A DNA stretch of 64,000 bases from Duodenibacillus massiliensis (GTDB lineage: Bacteria; Pseudomonadota; Gammaproteobacteria; Burkholderiales; Burkholderiaceae_F): contig NZ_LT635861.1 of NCBI RefSeq assembly GCF_900128485.1, positions 571,017 through 635,016 of the forward strand, in the 5' to 3' direction. Of this stretch, positions 8,620-17,008 are shown piece by piece. A model generated the notes under the pieces. That model was given only the letters and a program-made list of their open reading frames with translations, did no database searches and had not been told where the DNA came from. The position numbers were made by a program, and so were the translations under genes. Position 1 is the first letter of the stretch, and the number at the start of each line of letters is the position of its first letter.

Positions 8620-9435
8620 TTAAAGGGTTGCGAGCGTGTATTGGGCCTTAAGCCACGCAAGCCACTTTTCAAGCCCCTCCCCGGTAGTGGCCGAAACCCG
8701 CAGCGACTGAATGCGGGGGTTGACGCGGCGCGCGTTCTCCTCGCATTTATCGAGATCAAATTTCACGTAGGGCGCAAGATCAATCTTATTGATGATCATC
8801 AGATCGGCCGCTGCAAACATGTCGGGGTATTTAAGGGGTTTATCTTCGCCTTCGGTAACGGAAATCACCACGACCTTGTGGGCCTCACCGAGGTCAAACT
8901 CCGCAGGGCACACGAGGTTGCCGACGTTTTCGATGAAAAGGACGGAGTTGTCCTGCGGAGACAGCGACTTCACGGCAAGCGTCACCTGTTCGGCATCGAG
9001 GTGACAGCCTTTGCCGGTATTAATCTGCACGGCTCGGGCTCCCGCTTCACGGATGCGGCTTGCGTCGTTGTCGGTTTGCAGATCCCCTTCGATGACGTTC
9101 ATCACGGGGTCACCTTCTTTGCGTGCACGGACAGTGGCGGACAAAAGTTCAGTTTTTCCTGATCCCGGAGAGCTCACAAAATTCAATGCGAGGATTTTGT
9201 GGCGGCGGAATTCTTCCCGGAGTTTTTCGGCTTCCCGGTTGTTGCGCGCGAGGATGTCTTCCTCCACGGTCACCGTGCGGGAGGCGGCATGACTGTGTTC
9301 ATGCGCGTGATCGTGGTCATGATGCTCATGCGTGTGATCGTGGTCATGCGGTCCGTGCGTGTGGGTGACGACGTTACCGTGTTCATCCACGTGGGTGTGG
9401 GTATGGCTGCCGCCGCAGCCGCAGGTTGTGCACAT
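8620..9435 (-). CDS. hypB: Hydrogenase nickel incorporation GTPase HypB
   Basis: A 271-aa SIMIBI-class GTPase that delivers nickel to the hydrogenase large subunit with HypA. The N-terminus MCTTCGCGG is the high-affinity nickel motif. A histidine-rich stretch of HDHDHTHEHH type follows (residues about 10-50), as in nickel-storing HypB proteins. The P-loop is SSPGSGKT and the guanine-specificity motif NKID. The start at 9435 gives the canonical MCTTC terminus with GGAG 9 nt upstream; an ATG five codons earlier (9450) contains that Shine-Dalgarno sequence and is less likely. Confidence 0.95.
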   Translation of the reverse strand: MCTTCGCGGSHTHTHVDEHGNVVTHTHGPHDHDHTHEHHDHDHAHEHSHAASRTVTVEEDILARNNREAEKLREEFRRHKILALNFVSSPGSGKTELLSATVRARKEGDPVMNVIEGDLQTDNDASRIREAGARAVQINTGKGCHLDAEQVTLAVKSLSPQDNSVLFIENVGNLVCPAEFDLGEAHKVVVISVTEGEDKPLKYPDMFAAADLMIINKIDLAPYVKFDLDKCEENARRVNPRIQSLRVSATTGEGLEKWLAWLKAQYTLATL

Positions 9436-9453
9436 AACGTTTTTCTCCAAAAT

Positions 9454-9798
9454 CTATTCAGGAACTTCAAAATCCAATACGCGCAGTTCATGCCCCTGCG
9501 TTGCCGTGAGATGGTAACCCCCGCATTCGGGGCAGGGTTCGCCGTGCCGGTGCAGGGGAACTTCTTTGCCGCAGTCCAGGCACCAGGCTTGCCCCGGGGG
9601 TGTTTCAATCGTAAGGCCCGCGCCCTTTAAAAGGCCCTCGCGCGTTACTGAGAGCCAGGCAAATTTCAGGGCCTCAATATCCACGCCCGCGAGTTCCCCG
9701 ACGGCAACCCGCACGGAAAGCACGCGGTCAATAGCCTGAGCGGCCGCCGTTTTTTCCACGGCCTCAACAATGCCTTCAGCAATGGAAAGTTCATGCAT
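9454..9798 (-). CDS. hypA: Hydrogenase nickel metallochaperone HypA
   Basis: A 114-aa nickel chaperone beginning MHELSIAEGIVEAV. His2 is a nickel ligand. A zinc-binding domain carries CLDCG and CPECG. It works with HypB in nickel insertion. The gene overlaps the 3' end of hupK by 8 nt. The frame continues upstream to 9969 inside hupK but lacks conservation there; all HypA proteins begin with M-H-E. Confidence 0.95.
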   Translation of the reverse strand: MHELSIAEGIVEAVEKTAAAQAIDRVLSVRVAVGELAGVDIEALKFAWLSVTREGLLKGAGLTIETPPGQAWCLDCGKEVPLHRHGEPCPECGGYHLTATQGHELRVLDFEVPE

Positions 9799-10933
9799 GA
9801 GCGCTCGCCTCATCCGTGGTGCCGTTGGTTTGCGGCATCTCAAAGTGCAGGCGGCACGGTACGCAGGCATCGATCCCCGCGAGCATCCAGGCGGCCTGGC
9901 GCCGGTAGTCTTCTTCCGAGAAGAATTCGATTTTAGAGAGCGCCTCCTCAGCTGCGCCGTGCCGGGCAAAGTTCCATTCCGTGGGCGCAGCGATCACGAC
10001 GGACTCTACGCGGTTTAAGTCGCGGGCAAGTCTGATGCGGTGCGTCAAAAGCCCCCTCGCGGACTGCACCAGTGCCACCCCCGTGTCGGCGGCAACCGCG
10101 GCAGCCCGGACAAAATCAAAGGTTTTGGCCCAGTCCGTAAGCACCCGGATGATTTCAATCAGGCGCGCCACAAAAAGCGTTCTCACCGAGCAGCAGTAGA
10201 GCTCATCCAGATCGGCAATGAGGGGGTGCGATTTCCAGCGCGTCAGAGCCCCGGTCATGCGGGGTTTGCCTCTGACCGTGGGGTTTTGCGCGGAAAACTG
10301 CGGCGTAAACCACGTTTCAGCGTCCGCCGGCGAATGAGGATCCAGTGCGGGTGTCGTGAGAATCCCGCGGGAGGGGACCTGCTCCCAAAGCGCGGAGAAA
10401 AGCTGCGCGGCCGGGGTCTGCCCGTGCGTGATCCAGGACTCAAAGTCAGGAATTGAATCAAGCGCATTAAAGCCCGCGGCAGGACCCGTGACGAAGTGTT
10501 CGGTTTCAGCGGTCAGTGCCGCGCGGATTTTCGCAAAATCCGGTTTGACTGCGGAAAATTCCTGCGTCATCAGGGTGCGCAGTGTCCCCAGACGCCGCAC
10601 GTCATGCGCGGGTTTAAGCCCCACGGCTCTCGGCGCGTCAAACGCGAGAAACCGCAAATGTTCGGCAGCCGTTTCGGCGGCAACCCTTTGGGCGTTCTCA
10701 GGCATTGCCTTGGCGGCAGCCCGGGCAGAGGCCGCCTCCCAGGCCGCCAGATGGGCCTGAGGGCAGAGCGCGTAGACCGAGGAGAGAAGAAGCTTGGGTG
10801 CGGCCGAGGAAACCGACGAACCGGTGAGCGTTTTGGCTACCGTATCGTCGCGCTCGGAAACCGTGCGTACCGCGACGGTGTTGTCCTCGCGGACCGTGAC
10901 GGTGATATCCACCGCGGCATCAGTGAGACTCAT
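9791..10933 (-). CDS. hupK: Hydrogenase expression/formation protein HupK/HoxV-like
   Basis: A 380-aa protein resembling a degenerate NiFe-hydrogenase large subunit. The C-terminal DACVPCRLHFEM recalls the large-subunit DPCxxCxxH motif, but the N-terminal CxxC pair is missing. HupK/HoxV proteins are thought to act as a scaffold or intermediate carrier for the Fe(CN)2CO group in aerobically or microaerobically expressed uptake hydrogenases. The start at 10933 has GGAGG 5 nt upstream. It overlaps hupJ by 14 nt and hypA by 8 nt. The position between hupJ/hoxT and hypA matches Ralstonia hoxV. Confidence 0.8.
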   Translation of the reverse strand: MSLTDAAVDITVTVREDNTVAVRTVSERDDTVAKTLTGSSVSSAAPKLLLSSVYALCPQAHLAAWEAASARAAAKAMPENAQRVAAETAAEHLRFLAFDAPRAVGLKPAHDVRRLGTLRTLMTQEFSAVKPDFAKIRAALTAETEHFVTGPAAGFNALDSIPDFESWITHGQTPAAQLFSALWEQVPSRGILTTPALDPHSPADAETWFTPQFSAQNPTVRGKPRMTGALTRWKSHPLIADLDELYCCSVRTLFVARLIEIIRVLTDWAKTFDFVRAAAVAADTGVALVQSARGLLTHRIRLARDLNRVESVVIAAPTEWNFARHGAAEEALSKIEFFSEEDYRRQAAWMLAGIDACVPCRLHFEMPQTNGTTDEASAHA

Positions 10934-11594
10934 CGGCTCCTCCGTCGGTAAAGTCAGAAAAAAGCGCACGGCGCGTCACCGGATCCGAGAGGCTTTTGGC
11001 CGGTTTAACCGGTCTGGCGGGCGTGAGCTTTTCCCCGGGCTCGTCTTCGGGCACGTCCTCTTTCTTTTTGGAAAGCATCAATTGCAGGCACACACCGGCA
11101 AAGGCTTCGGCCGCGGCCTGATCGGCAAAATCAGTGACCGGGCTTTTCAGTGAACACATTAAGTACTGCCCGAGCACACTGTCGGCAACGCCTAGAAACG
11201 TAAAGGGACCCGAGGGGAGCGGAATATCGATTTCCGCACCGGCCGCGACCGGTTTCCAGCGGGCCTTGTCGCCGCAGGCAAGCACCGCCTGCACCGACCA
11301 CGGGGTCACCGCCACACCGAACCAGTGCGGACCGATCCGCTTAAAAGGCAGAACCTTCACATTCATGCGGGGATTGAGAATCGGCAGTCCCCGCATTCGC
11401 GTGGCGAGAATTTCCCGGAAACCGGCCTCGTAAAAGGGGGCCGGATCCTGCTGAAAGACCCTGAGGCGTCCTTCCTCACGGATAAAGACCGGACGGGGTG
11501 TCTGCCCGGTATGTGACCGATCGTAGGCGCGCGCGGCCTCATCCCTGTCAAAGGGCTTGGGCTTGCGGACGAGTTCAACGGGTTTGATTTCCAT
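10920..11594 (-). CDS. hupJ: [NiFe]-hydrogenase assembly chaperone, HybE/HupJ/HoxT family
   Basis: A 224-aa protein of the HybE family. Conserved stretches include HWFGVAVTPW, a PSGPFTF element and YLMCSLKSPV, matching the HybE pattern LGVLVTPW...PSG.F.F...CSLFSPM. Family members bind Tat-targeted hydrogenase precursors during maturation. The start at 11594 is preceded by GAGG and follows the overlapping rubredoxin gene. A C-terminal charged, proline-rich extension (about residues 165-224) is less conserved. Confidence 0.8.
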   Translation of the reverse strand: MEIKPVELVRKPKPFDRDEAARAYDRSHTGQTPRPVFIREEGRLRVFQQDPAPFYEAGFREILATRMRGLPILNPRMNVKVLPFKRIGPHWFGVAVTPWSVQAVLACGDKARWKPVAAGAEIDIPLPSGPFTFLGVADSVLGQYLMCSLKSPVTDFADQAAAEAFAGVCLQLMLSKKKEDVPEDEPGEKLTPARPVKPAKSLSDPVTRRALFSDFTDGGADESH

Positions 11595-11871
11595 CGGTTG
11601 CCTCGCTGGAGGTGTCTGCCGCACTGTCGGTTTCGTCCTCGGGGACCGGGAGAAAAAGCGCCGCAGGTGTGTCGCAGTGCGGGCAGCTCCACCATTCGGG
11701 CAGTTCCGAAAAGGGGGTGCCCGGGGGCGTCTGCGTCTCGGGGCACCCTTCGGCCGGATCATAGATGTACCAGCAGACCTTGCACTGCATGCGTCCGCTT
11801 GCGGCAATGCGTTTAGCGCGCTGCGCATCCAGGCGCTTCTGGACCTCTTCAGAACTCACAAATTCCGTCAC
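11575..11871 (-). CDS. hupI: Hydrogenase-operon rubredoxin (HupI/HoxR)
   Basis: A 98-aa rubredoxin with short N- and C-terminal extensions. Iron ligands are in CKVC and CPHC, separated by YIYDPAEGCPETQTPPGTPF, the standard rubredoxin spacing and aromatic pattern. HupI/HoxR proteins are needed for correct maturation of oxygen-exposed uptake hydrogenases, probably as an electron carrier protecting or reducing the FeS small subunit. It overlaps hupJ by 20 nt and sits 11 nt after hupH. Confidence 0.9.
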   Translation of the reverse strand: MTEFVSSEEVQKRLDAQRAKRIAASGRMQCKVCWYIYDPAEGCPETQTPPGTPFSELPEWWSCPHCDTPAALFLPVPEDETDSAADTSSEATDGNQTR

Positions 11872-11882
11872 GGCTTACCTCC

Positions 11883-12683
11883 TTAACCGATCGCGCCGCG
11901 CGCCATGTCGCGGCGGATCCAGTCGGCAAGTTCCCGCAGTTTGGCTTCTGAGGTCGGAATATCTTCGCGGCCCGCGGGGACTTCAGGCGGAATAAGCGCC
12001 ACCACCAGGCTGTCCATCAGGGTTTTGCCGGCATTGTTGAGAATGCGGCTGCGCCAGATGCCTTTGACGCGGGAAGCCTGAATACGGCTTTTGGCAAAGC
12101 CGGAAAGTTCGATGTCGACCTTGCCTTCCCCGAGCGTGGTGAGAATGTAATTCATGTCCGCGGGGTTTAAGGGCTGGCGTGACAGATCAATCTGATGGTC
12201 GGGCAACTCCGGAATCTTTGTGAGATCGGCGTCCTTTAAGGCCTGTCTGAGTTCGGAGAGCACGGGGCCCGCGGCAAAAAGGCCGTCGGGCTTTTTTTCC
12301 GGTTCCTTAATGTCGGTGTTGCCGGTCTCAAGTAGCGTTGTCACGCAGCGCGGCAGCAGTGCGGCCACAAGACTCGTCTGCTCGCCGATCGTGAGCCGCC
12401 AGACCGCGGGGATCTCGGTTTCTTCCGCGACGGCTTCACCCCCGCACAGAGAAATTTTGACTTCCCCCCTGCCGAGCGTCTGCTTTAAGAAGCGGTTGGT
12501 GCCGGCGTCAAGCCGCCCCAGATCCGTGATCCAGTGCAGTTCGTTTTTCGTGTCCTCTCCCGCCTTTTTAAAGACGTCCGCCATTTCTTCCAGAACTGCC
12601 AGCGTCTTTTGAGCGGCGCGTTTTTCCTCTTCAGGTTTCAGATCGGGACCGGTCCAGGCCGAATCCGTGATGTTGTGCGGCAT
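11883..12683 (-). CDS. hupH: Hydrogenase expression/formation protein HupH/HyaF/HoxQ
   Basis: A 266-aa protein with two copies of the HupH C-terminal-type domain. The repeats are visible as NRFLKQTLGRGEVKISL followed by IPAVWRL (first half) and MNYILTTLGEGKVDIEL followed by VKGIWRS (second half). HyaF/HupH proteins assist assembly of the FeS small subunit before export. The ribosome-binding region upstream is weak. It lies between hupG and hupI, as hoxQ does between hoxO and hoxR in Ralstonia. Confidence 0.85.
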   Translation of the reverse strand: MPHNITDSAWTGPDLKPEEEKRAAQKTLAVLEEMADVFKKAGEDTKNELHWITDLGRLDAGTNRFLKQTLGRGEVKISLCGGEAVAEETEIPAVWRLTIGEQTSLVAALLPRCVTTLLETGNTDIKEPEKKPDGLFAAGPVLSELRQALKDADLTKIPELPDHQIDLSRQPLNPADMNYILTTLGEGKVDIELSGFAKSRIQASRVKGIWRSRILNNAGKTLMDSLVVALIPPEVPAGREDIPTSEAKLRELADWIRRDMARGAIG

Positions 12684-12735
12684 GCGCTTCCTTTTAATGA
12701 CTGTTTTAAAAATCGATTTCCCGGAGGGCTTTCGT

Positions 12736-13197
12736 TCAGGCGTTGCCGATCACAATCTTACGCTTGGGCTGCGCCGTCTCACCGGTCAGAATCTCAACAA
12801 GTTTTGCCTCATAGACGTCCCAGTCCTGAAGGCCTTCAATTGCACCCATCATTTCGCCGAAGCGAAAGACCGCAAGCGCCGGCAGCCTGCGGATGCCGAG
12901 CGTGTTGGCGATGCGGCGCCCGAAGGCCGGATCGGTAAAGCCCTGCGCCGTGAGAGTGCCGCCGAAAAGATTAAAGAGCTCCGGGCCGATCACGGCCATA
13001 TCGAGTGTTTCCTTGTACATCACGGGGTCGTCGACAATACAAAGCGCGGAAAGTCCCTGAGCTTTTGTGACGGTTTCAGCGTTTGCGTCCGTGATGCGTG
13101 TAATCGTTTTGTCGTCCCAGATGCGCTTAAAAAGCGGGTGCTCATCGACGTTGATGCGCACGAGTTCCGCGGTGGGGGCGTTAAGTTTGACTGCCAT
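12736..13197 (-). CDS. hupG: Hydrogenase chaperone HupG/HyaE/HoxO (thioredoxin-like)
   Basis: A 153-aa HyaE-family protein with a thioredoxin-like fold but no CxxC redox pair. The conserved RRLPALAVFRFGEMMGAIEGLQDW corresponds to the cis-proline region. These proteins bind the twin-arginine signal of the hydrogenase small subunit and proof-read export. The start at 13197 (MAVKLNAPT) is chosen over the longer frame to 13356, whose extra residues show no conservation. It is the first gene of the assembly operon; no hydrogenase structural gene lies upstream. Confidence 0.8.
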   Translation of the reverse strand: MAVKLNAPTAELVRINVDEHPLFKRIWDDKTITRITDANAETVTKAQGLSALCIVDDPVMYKETLDMAVIGPELFNLFGGTLTAQGFTDPAFGRRIANTLGIRRLPALAVFRFGEMMGAIEGLQDWDVYEAKLVEILTGETAQPKRKIVIGNA

Positions 13198-13566
13198 GAA
13201 TGACCCGTTTGTTTCGGATGTAGTGCCAATCATTCTGATGCAGTGAGAAAGGGGTGTAAATACTCCGTTGGTGCCGTTTTTGGTTTCTTCCCTCAGCCAT
13301 CGGGAGTAAGTGTTCCCGATAAAGGAGACGGTTATTTTGCGGCAGGAAAAAATCACGTCAGAATTTCAGGGAAAATACCTAGATGGCATAACCTGCACAA
13401 CGGAAACAAGATATTGCTGCGTGCTTAAAAAATAGGCACAACAGAAACCGGCTGAATTTGTGTGAAATTTTTTCAGCTCCTCTGAGATCTCCACACAAAC
13501 AGTGGAAAATGGTGGAAAACTCAGGGGGCTGATATCGCGGGAAATTTCATTTTCGCCCCGACGGGC
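13198..13566. other. Intergenic region between hydrogenase assembly operon and truC
   Basis: About 370 nt with no supportable gene, noticeably AT-richer than its surroundings. Visible elements are an inverted repeat ATCGGGA/TCCCGAT (13299-13305 with 13314-13320), an 8-bp inverted repeat TTTGTGTG/CACACAAA (13457-13464 with 13492-13499), and the direct repeat GTGGAAAA-TG-GTGGAAAA (about 13501-13518). It should carry the divergent hup/hyp and truC promoters. I found no sigma-54 -24/-12 pair on the hup strand. Confidence 0.5.
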
Positions 13567-13595
13567 TTGACAGTTTTTTCGTGTGCGGCTAAAAG
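13567..13595 (+). promoter_or_regulatory. Sigma-70-type promoter for truC
   Basis: TTGACA (13567-13572), 17-nt spacer, TAAAAG (13590-13595). The expected transcript start is near 13602, upstream of the TTG start codon chosen for truC. Confidence 0.55.
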
Positions 13596-13633
13596 GCAGA
13601 CAGCATTTTCTTTGTTTTGTGACGGAGTCAGTT

Positions 13634-14434
13634 TTGTCGTTACCGCCGGAAGAAAAACCGTCGGCACCGCGGGTGGTGCCGCTTTACACCGATGAAGTGC
13701 TCGGGATCGTCATGAAACCGGCGGGACTTCTCGTGCACCGCAGCGAGGTGGCACCCGACGCGGAGGACTTTGCGCTGCAGCAGGCTCGGGATCTTTTCGG
13801 GCGCCGCGTTTATGCCGCGCACCGCCTGGACAGAGGGACTTCCGGTGTTCTCATTTTTTCCTTTGATCCGGAAACGGCGGCAACCGTTGCCCGTCAGTTT
13901 GAGACCGGGGTCGTGAGAAAGCGCTACGCGGTGCTGGTGCGCGGCTGGATCAATGAACCCTGCCGCATTGATTACGCCTTAAAGCCCGTGCGTGATCCGT
14001 ATCTGAGGACCCAGAAAACCGAAGCGCAGCCAGCGGTAACGGATATTGAGCCCTGGGCGCGCACTGAGGTGCCGGTTGCGTTCGGGGATTTTGCCTCGGT
14101 GCGGGTGACGCTTTTGGGGGCCGAACCCGAAACCGGCCGCAGGCATCAGATCCGCCGGCATTTAAAGCATATCGCCCACCCGGTGATCGGCGACTCCACC
14201 TACGGTAAAGGCGCCTTAAACCGCACGCTTGCGGCGTATTGGGGAGAGCAGAGGATGTTTCTGCACTGCGCGCGCCTGGCGCTCACGCATCCCGTCACCG
14301 GTGAACGCCTGGACATTACGGCGCCCGCCGACACAAAAATGGACCGCATACTGCAGTCTCTCGGGCTTGAGTCTTACTACAATGCCCGCGTGGCGGCGCC
14401 TTGGACCGATGCCGCGCCCCAGGCTGATTCTTGA
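13634..14434 (+). CDS. truC: tRNA pseudouridine(65) synthase TruC
   Basis: A 266-aa pseudouridine synthase of the RluA/TruC family, which isomerises U65 in tRNA. The catalytic loop reads AHRLDRGTSGVL with the nucleophilic Asp. KPAGLLVHRS, KRYAVLVRGW and TGRRHQIRRHLKHI closely follow E. coli TruC. A TTG start at 13634 is preferred: GGAG lies 6 nt upstream, and the predicted promoter excludes the earlier GTG at 13583, which falls inside the -10/-35 region. It is followed 9 nt later by yggS. Confidence 0.88.
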   Translation: MSLPPEEKPSAPRVVPLYTDEVLGIVMKPAGLLVHRSEVAPDAEDFALQQARDLFGRRVYAAHRLDRGTSGVLIFSFDPETAATVARQFETGVVRKRYAVLVRGWINEPCRIDYALKPVRDPYLRTQKTEAQPAVTDIEPWARTEVPVAFGDFASVRVTLLGAEPETGRRHQIRRHLKHIAHPVIGDSTYGKGALNRTLAAYWGEQRMFLHCARLALTHPVTGERLDITAPADTKMDRILQSLGLESYYNARVAAPWTDAAPQADS

Positions 14435-14443
14435 GTAACTGTT

Positions 14444-15151
14444 ATGTCTGATTTTTCCCGAATTCCCGAAAACCTTGCCCGTGTCTGTGAAAGGCTCGAA
14501 GCGGCCGCGAATACCTGCGGCAGAAGTGTCGTATTGCTCGCGGTTTCAAAAACGTTTCCCGCTGAAGCCGTGGATGTTGCGCTTGCTGCGGGCCAGAAAG
14601 CGTTCGGCGAAAACTATGTGCAGGAAGGTGTGGAAAAGATAGAGTGGTTTAAGGAAAAGAGGCCTGACTCAGGGATTGTCTGGCACTTTATCGGGCCGCT
14701 GCAGTCCAACAAAACGCGCCCTGTGGCCGAGCATTTTGACTGGGTGGAAAGTGTTGACCGCTTAAAAATCGCGCAGCGTTTAAATGACCAGAGGCCCGAA
14801 AATCTGCCGCCGTTAAATCTGCTCATTGAAGTCAATATTGACGGCGAAGCCAGTAAAAGCGGTGTTGTGCCCGACGATCTTCCCGCTCTGATTGAATCCG
14901 TGAGAGCGCTTCCACGGCTCAAACTCAGAGGGCTCATGACGATTCCGGCGCCCGCTGACACCCGGGAAGAAAAGATGAAGCCCCTTATTGCCATGCGTGC
15001 GCTTTTTGACGGGCTCAAAGACCGTTACGGCTTTGACACGCTTTCCATGGGAATGAGCGCGGATATGACGGAGGCTGTTGAGGCCGGAAGCACCGAGGTT
15101 CGCGTCGGCAGCGCGATTTTCGGCGCCAGACACTATCCGGCCAAAGCCTGA
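14444..15151 (+). CDS. yggS: YggS-family pyridoxal 5'-phosphate homeostasis protein
   Basis: A 235-aa PLP-binding protein with the fold of the N-terminal domain of alanine racemase and no known catalytic activity. It buffers free PLP and influences amino-acid pools. Conserved blocks: VLLAVSKTFPAEAVDVAL (PLP-binding Lys), FGENYVQEG, WHFIGPLQSNK, RGLMTIPAP, LSMGMSADMTEAVEAGSTEVRVGSAIFG. The length is normal (about 230 aa). It is probably co-transcribed with truC and ends at a strong terminator. Confidence 0.95.
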   Translation: MSDFSRIPENLARVCERLEAAANTCGRSVVLLAVSKTFPAEAVDVALAAGQKAFGENYVQEGVEKIEWFKEKRPDSGIVWHFIGPLQSNKTRPVAEHFDWVESVDRLKIAQRLNDQRPENLPPLNLLIEVNIDGEASKSGVVPDDLPALIESVRALPRLKLRGLMTIPAPADTREEKMKPLIAMRALFDGLKDRYGFDTLSMGMSADMTEAVEAGSTEVRVGSAIFGARHYPAKA

Positions 15152-15153
15152 CG

Positions 15154-15190
15154 CAAAAAAAGAGGACGCCCGTAAAGACGTCCTCTTTTT
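15154..15190. terminator. Bidirectional terminator between yggS and ilvD
   Basis: AGAGGACG (15161-15168) pairs with CGTCCTCT (15179-15186), with A7 before and T5 after. Suits both converging genes. Confidence 0.85.
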
Positions 15191-15208
15191 CCAAGAAGCC
15201 CTCTGAAA

Positions 15209-16867
15209 TTAACTCAGCACGGCACCCTTGCAGCCCGAACTCACAAGCTTGGCGTAGCGGGCGAGATAGCCCGTGTTCACGCGCGGCGTTCTCGGCTTCC
15301 ATTCGGCACGGCGCTTCGTCATTTCTTCGTCCGACACATCCACGCTGATCGTGTTGGCGGGAATGTCGATTTCGATCATGTCGCCTTCCTTGATGAGCGC
15401 AATGGGGCCGCCCACAGCAGCTTCCGGCGAGACGTGACCGATGGCGGCACCGCGGGTGGCGCCGGAGAAGCGTCCGTCGGTGATGAGAGCCACGCAGTTG
15501 CCGAGGCCCGAACCCATAATGGCGGAGGTGGGGTTGAGCATTTCGCGCATGCCGGGGCCGCCCTTGGGGCCTTCGTAGCGGATCACGACGACTTCGCCGG
15601 CGTTGATCTTGCCGCCGTAGATGGCGTTAAGCGCATCTTCTTCGCAGTCAAAGACGCGGGCCTTGCCCTTGTGATGCATCATTTCAGGAGCCACGGCCGA
15701 GCGCTTCACCACAGACCCTTCGGGAGCGAGGTTGCCCTTCAAAACAGCAATGCCGCCTTCCTTGCTGATGGGGTTATCAACGGTGTGAATGATCTCGGTG
15801 TTGAGAATCTGCGCGCCCTTGATGTTTTCGGCAACGGTCTTGCCGGTGACAGTCATCAGATCGGTCTTTAAGAACCCGAGCTTGGCGATTTCAGCCATCA
15901 CCGCGCGGATGCCGCCCGCTTCATCGAGTTCCTCGATGTAGTGGTTGCCGGCCGGAGCGAGGTGGCAGAGGTTCGGGGTGTGCTTGCTGATTTCGTTTGC
16001 GACCGAGAGATCAAGATCAATGCCGCATTCGTGCGCGATGGCGGGCAGGTGCAGCATGGAGTTCGTTGAGCAGCCGAGTGCCATGTCAATGGCAAGCGCG
16101 TTCATAAACGCGTCGCGCGTCATGATGTCGCGGGGCTTAAGGTCGTCACGGACGAGATCCATGATCTTCATGCCGCTTTCCTTGGCAAGGCGCAGGCGGG
16201 CGGAGTAAACGGCCGGAATCGTGCCGTTGCCGGGCAGCGCCATACCGAGCACTTCCGAGAGGCAGTTCATGGAGTTCGCGGTAAACATGCCCGAGCAGGA
16301 ACCGCAGGACGGGCAAGCCTTGTTTTCGAGGTCTTCAAACTGAATCGGCGTGATCTTGCCGGTTCGGAACTGACTCACCGCTTCGCTGATGTTGGAGTAG
16401 GAGACCTTGTGGCCTTCAAAGTGACCGGCAAGCATTGCGCCGCCGCTGATCACAATTGAAGGAATGTTAAGGCGCGCGGCGGCCATCAGAAGCCCGGGGA
16501 CGTTTTTGTCGCAGGCAGCGACCATCACCAGGCCGTCAAAGGGGTGAGCCATTGCCATCGATTCGGTGGAGTCGGCAATGAGTTCGCGCGAAACCAGGGA
16601 GTACTTCATGCCGACGTGGCCCATCGCAAGGCCGTCGCAGACGGCAATTGCCGGGAACACAATCGGAACGCCGCCCGCCAAAGCCACGCCCTGCTTGACG
16701 GCATCGACAATTTTGTCGAGATTCATGTGGCCCGGAACGATGTCGTTCTTGGAGCTCACAACGCCGATCAGAGGCTTGCCGATTTCGGCATCACACAGGC
16801 CCAGGGCCTTTAAAAGCGAACGCTGCGGGGCGGCATTGATGCCCTTGGTTAACGGATCACTGCGCAT
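15209..16867 (-). CDS. ilvD: Dihydroxy-acid dehydratase
   Basis: A 552-aa FeS dehydratase of branched-chain amino-acid and pantothenate synthesis, converting 2,3-dihydroxy-isovalerate or 3-methylvalerate to the 2-keto acid. Cluster and metal motifs: [27 protein letters not shown], and the C-terminal [19 protein letters not shown]. The N-terminus [23 protein letters not shown] is the form typical of the shorter IlvD lineage, so the ATG at 16867 is preferred; an in-frame ATG at 16885 adds six residues. Confidence 0.95.
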   Translation of the reverse strand: MRSDPLTKGINAAPQRSLLKALGLCDAEIGKPLIGVVSSKNDIVPGHMNLDKIVDAVKQGVALAGGVPIVFPAIAVCDGLAMGHVGMKYSLVSRELIADSTESMAMAHPFDGLVMVAACDKNVPGLLMAAARLNIPSIVISGGAMLAGHFEGHKVSYSNISEAVSQFRTGKITPIQFEDLENKACPSCGSCSGMFTANSMNCLSEVLGMALPGNGTIPAVYSARLRLAKESGMKIMDLVRDDLKPRDIMTRDAFMNALAIDMALGCSTNSMLHLPAIAHECGIDLDLSVANEISKHTPNLCHLAPAGNHYIEELDEAGGIRAVMAEIAKLGFLKTDLMTVTGKTVAENIKGAQILNTEIIHTVDNPISKEGGIAVLKGNLAPEGSVVKRSAVAPEMMHHKGKARVFDCEEDALNAIYGGKINAGEVVVIRYEGPKGGPGMREMLNPTSAIMGSGLGNCVALITDGRFSGATRGAAIGHVSPEAAVGGPIALIKEGDMIEIDIPANTISVDVSDEEMTKRRAEWKPRTPRVNTGYLARYAKLVSSGCKGAVLS

Positions 16868-17008
16868 AAACTTATTTTCTCCCATGAATACGCGGGGTTG
16901 TATTTGTGGTGTTATTCAGAATTGTCCGAAATAACGGTGTCTGCATATTGTATTGCTCACGCTGAAACAGACCTGACGAAAGGCGCGAAAACAGATACGT
17001 TTCTAGAC

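Noticed and set aside
13198..13420. Sigma-54 promoter for the hydrogenase assembly operon
   Set aside because: TTGGCAC is present on the minus strand but the -12 TTGC is not at the required spacing.
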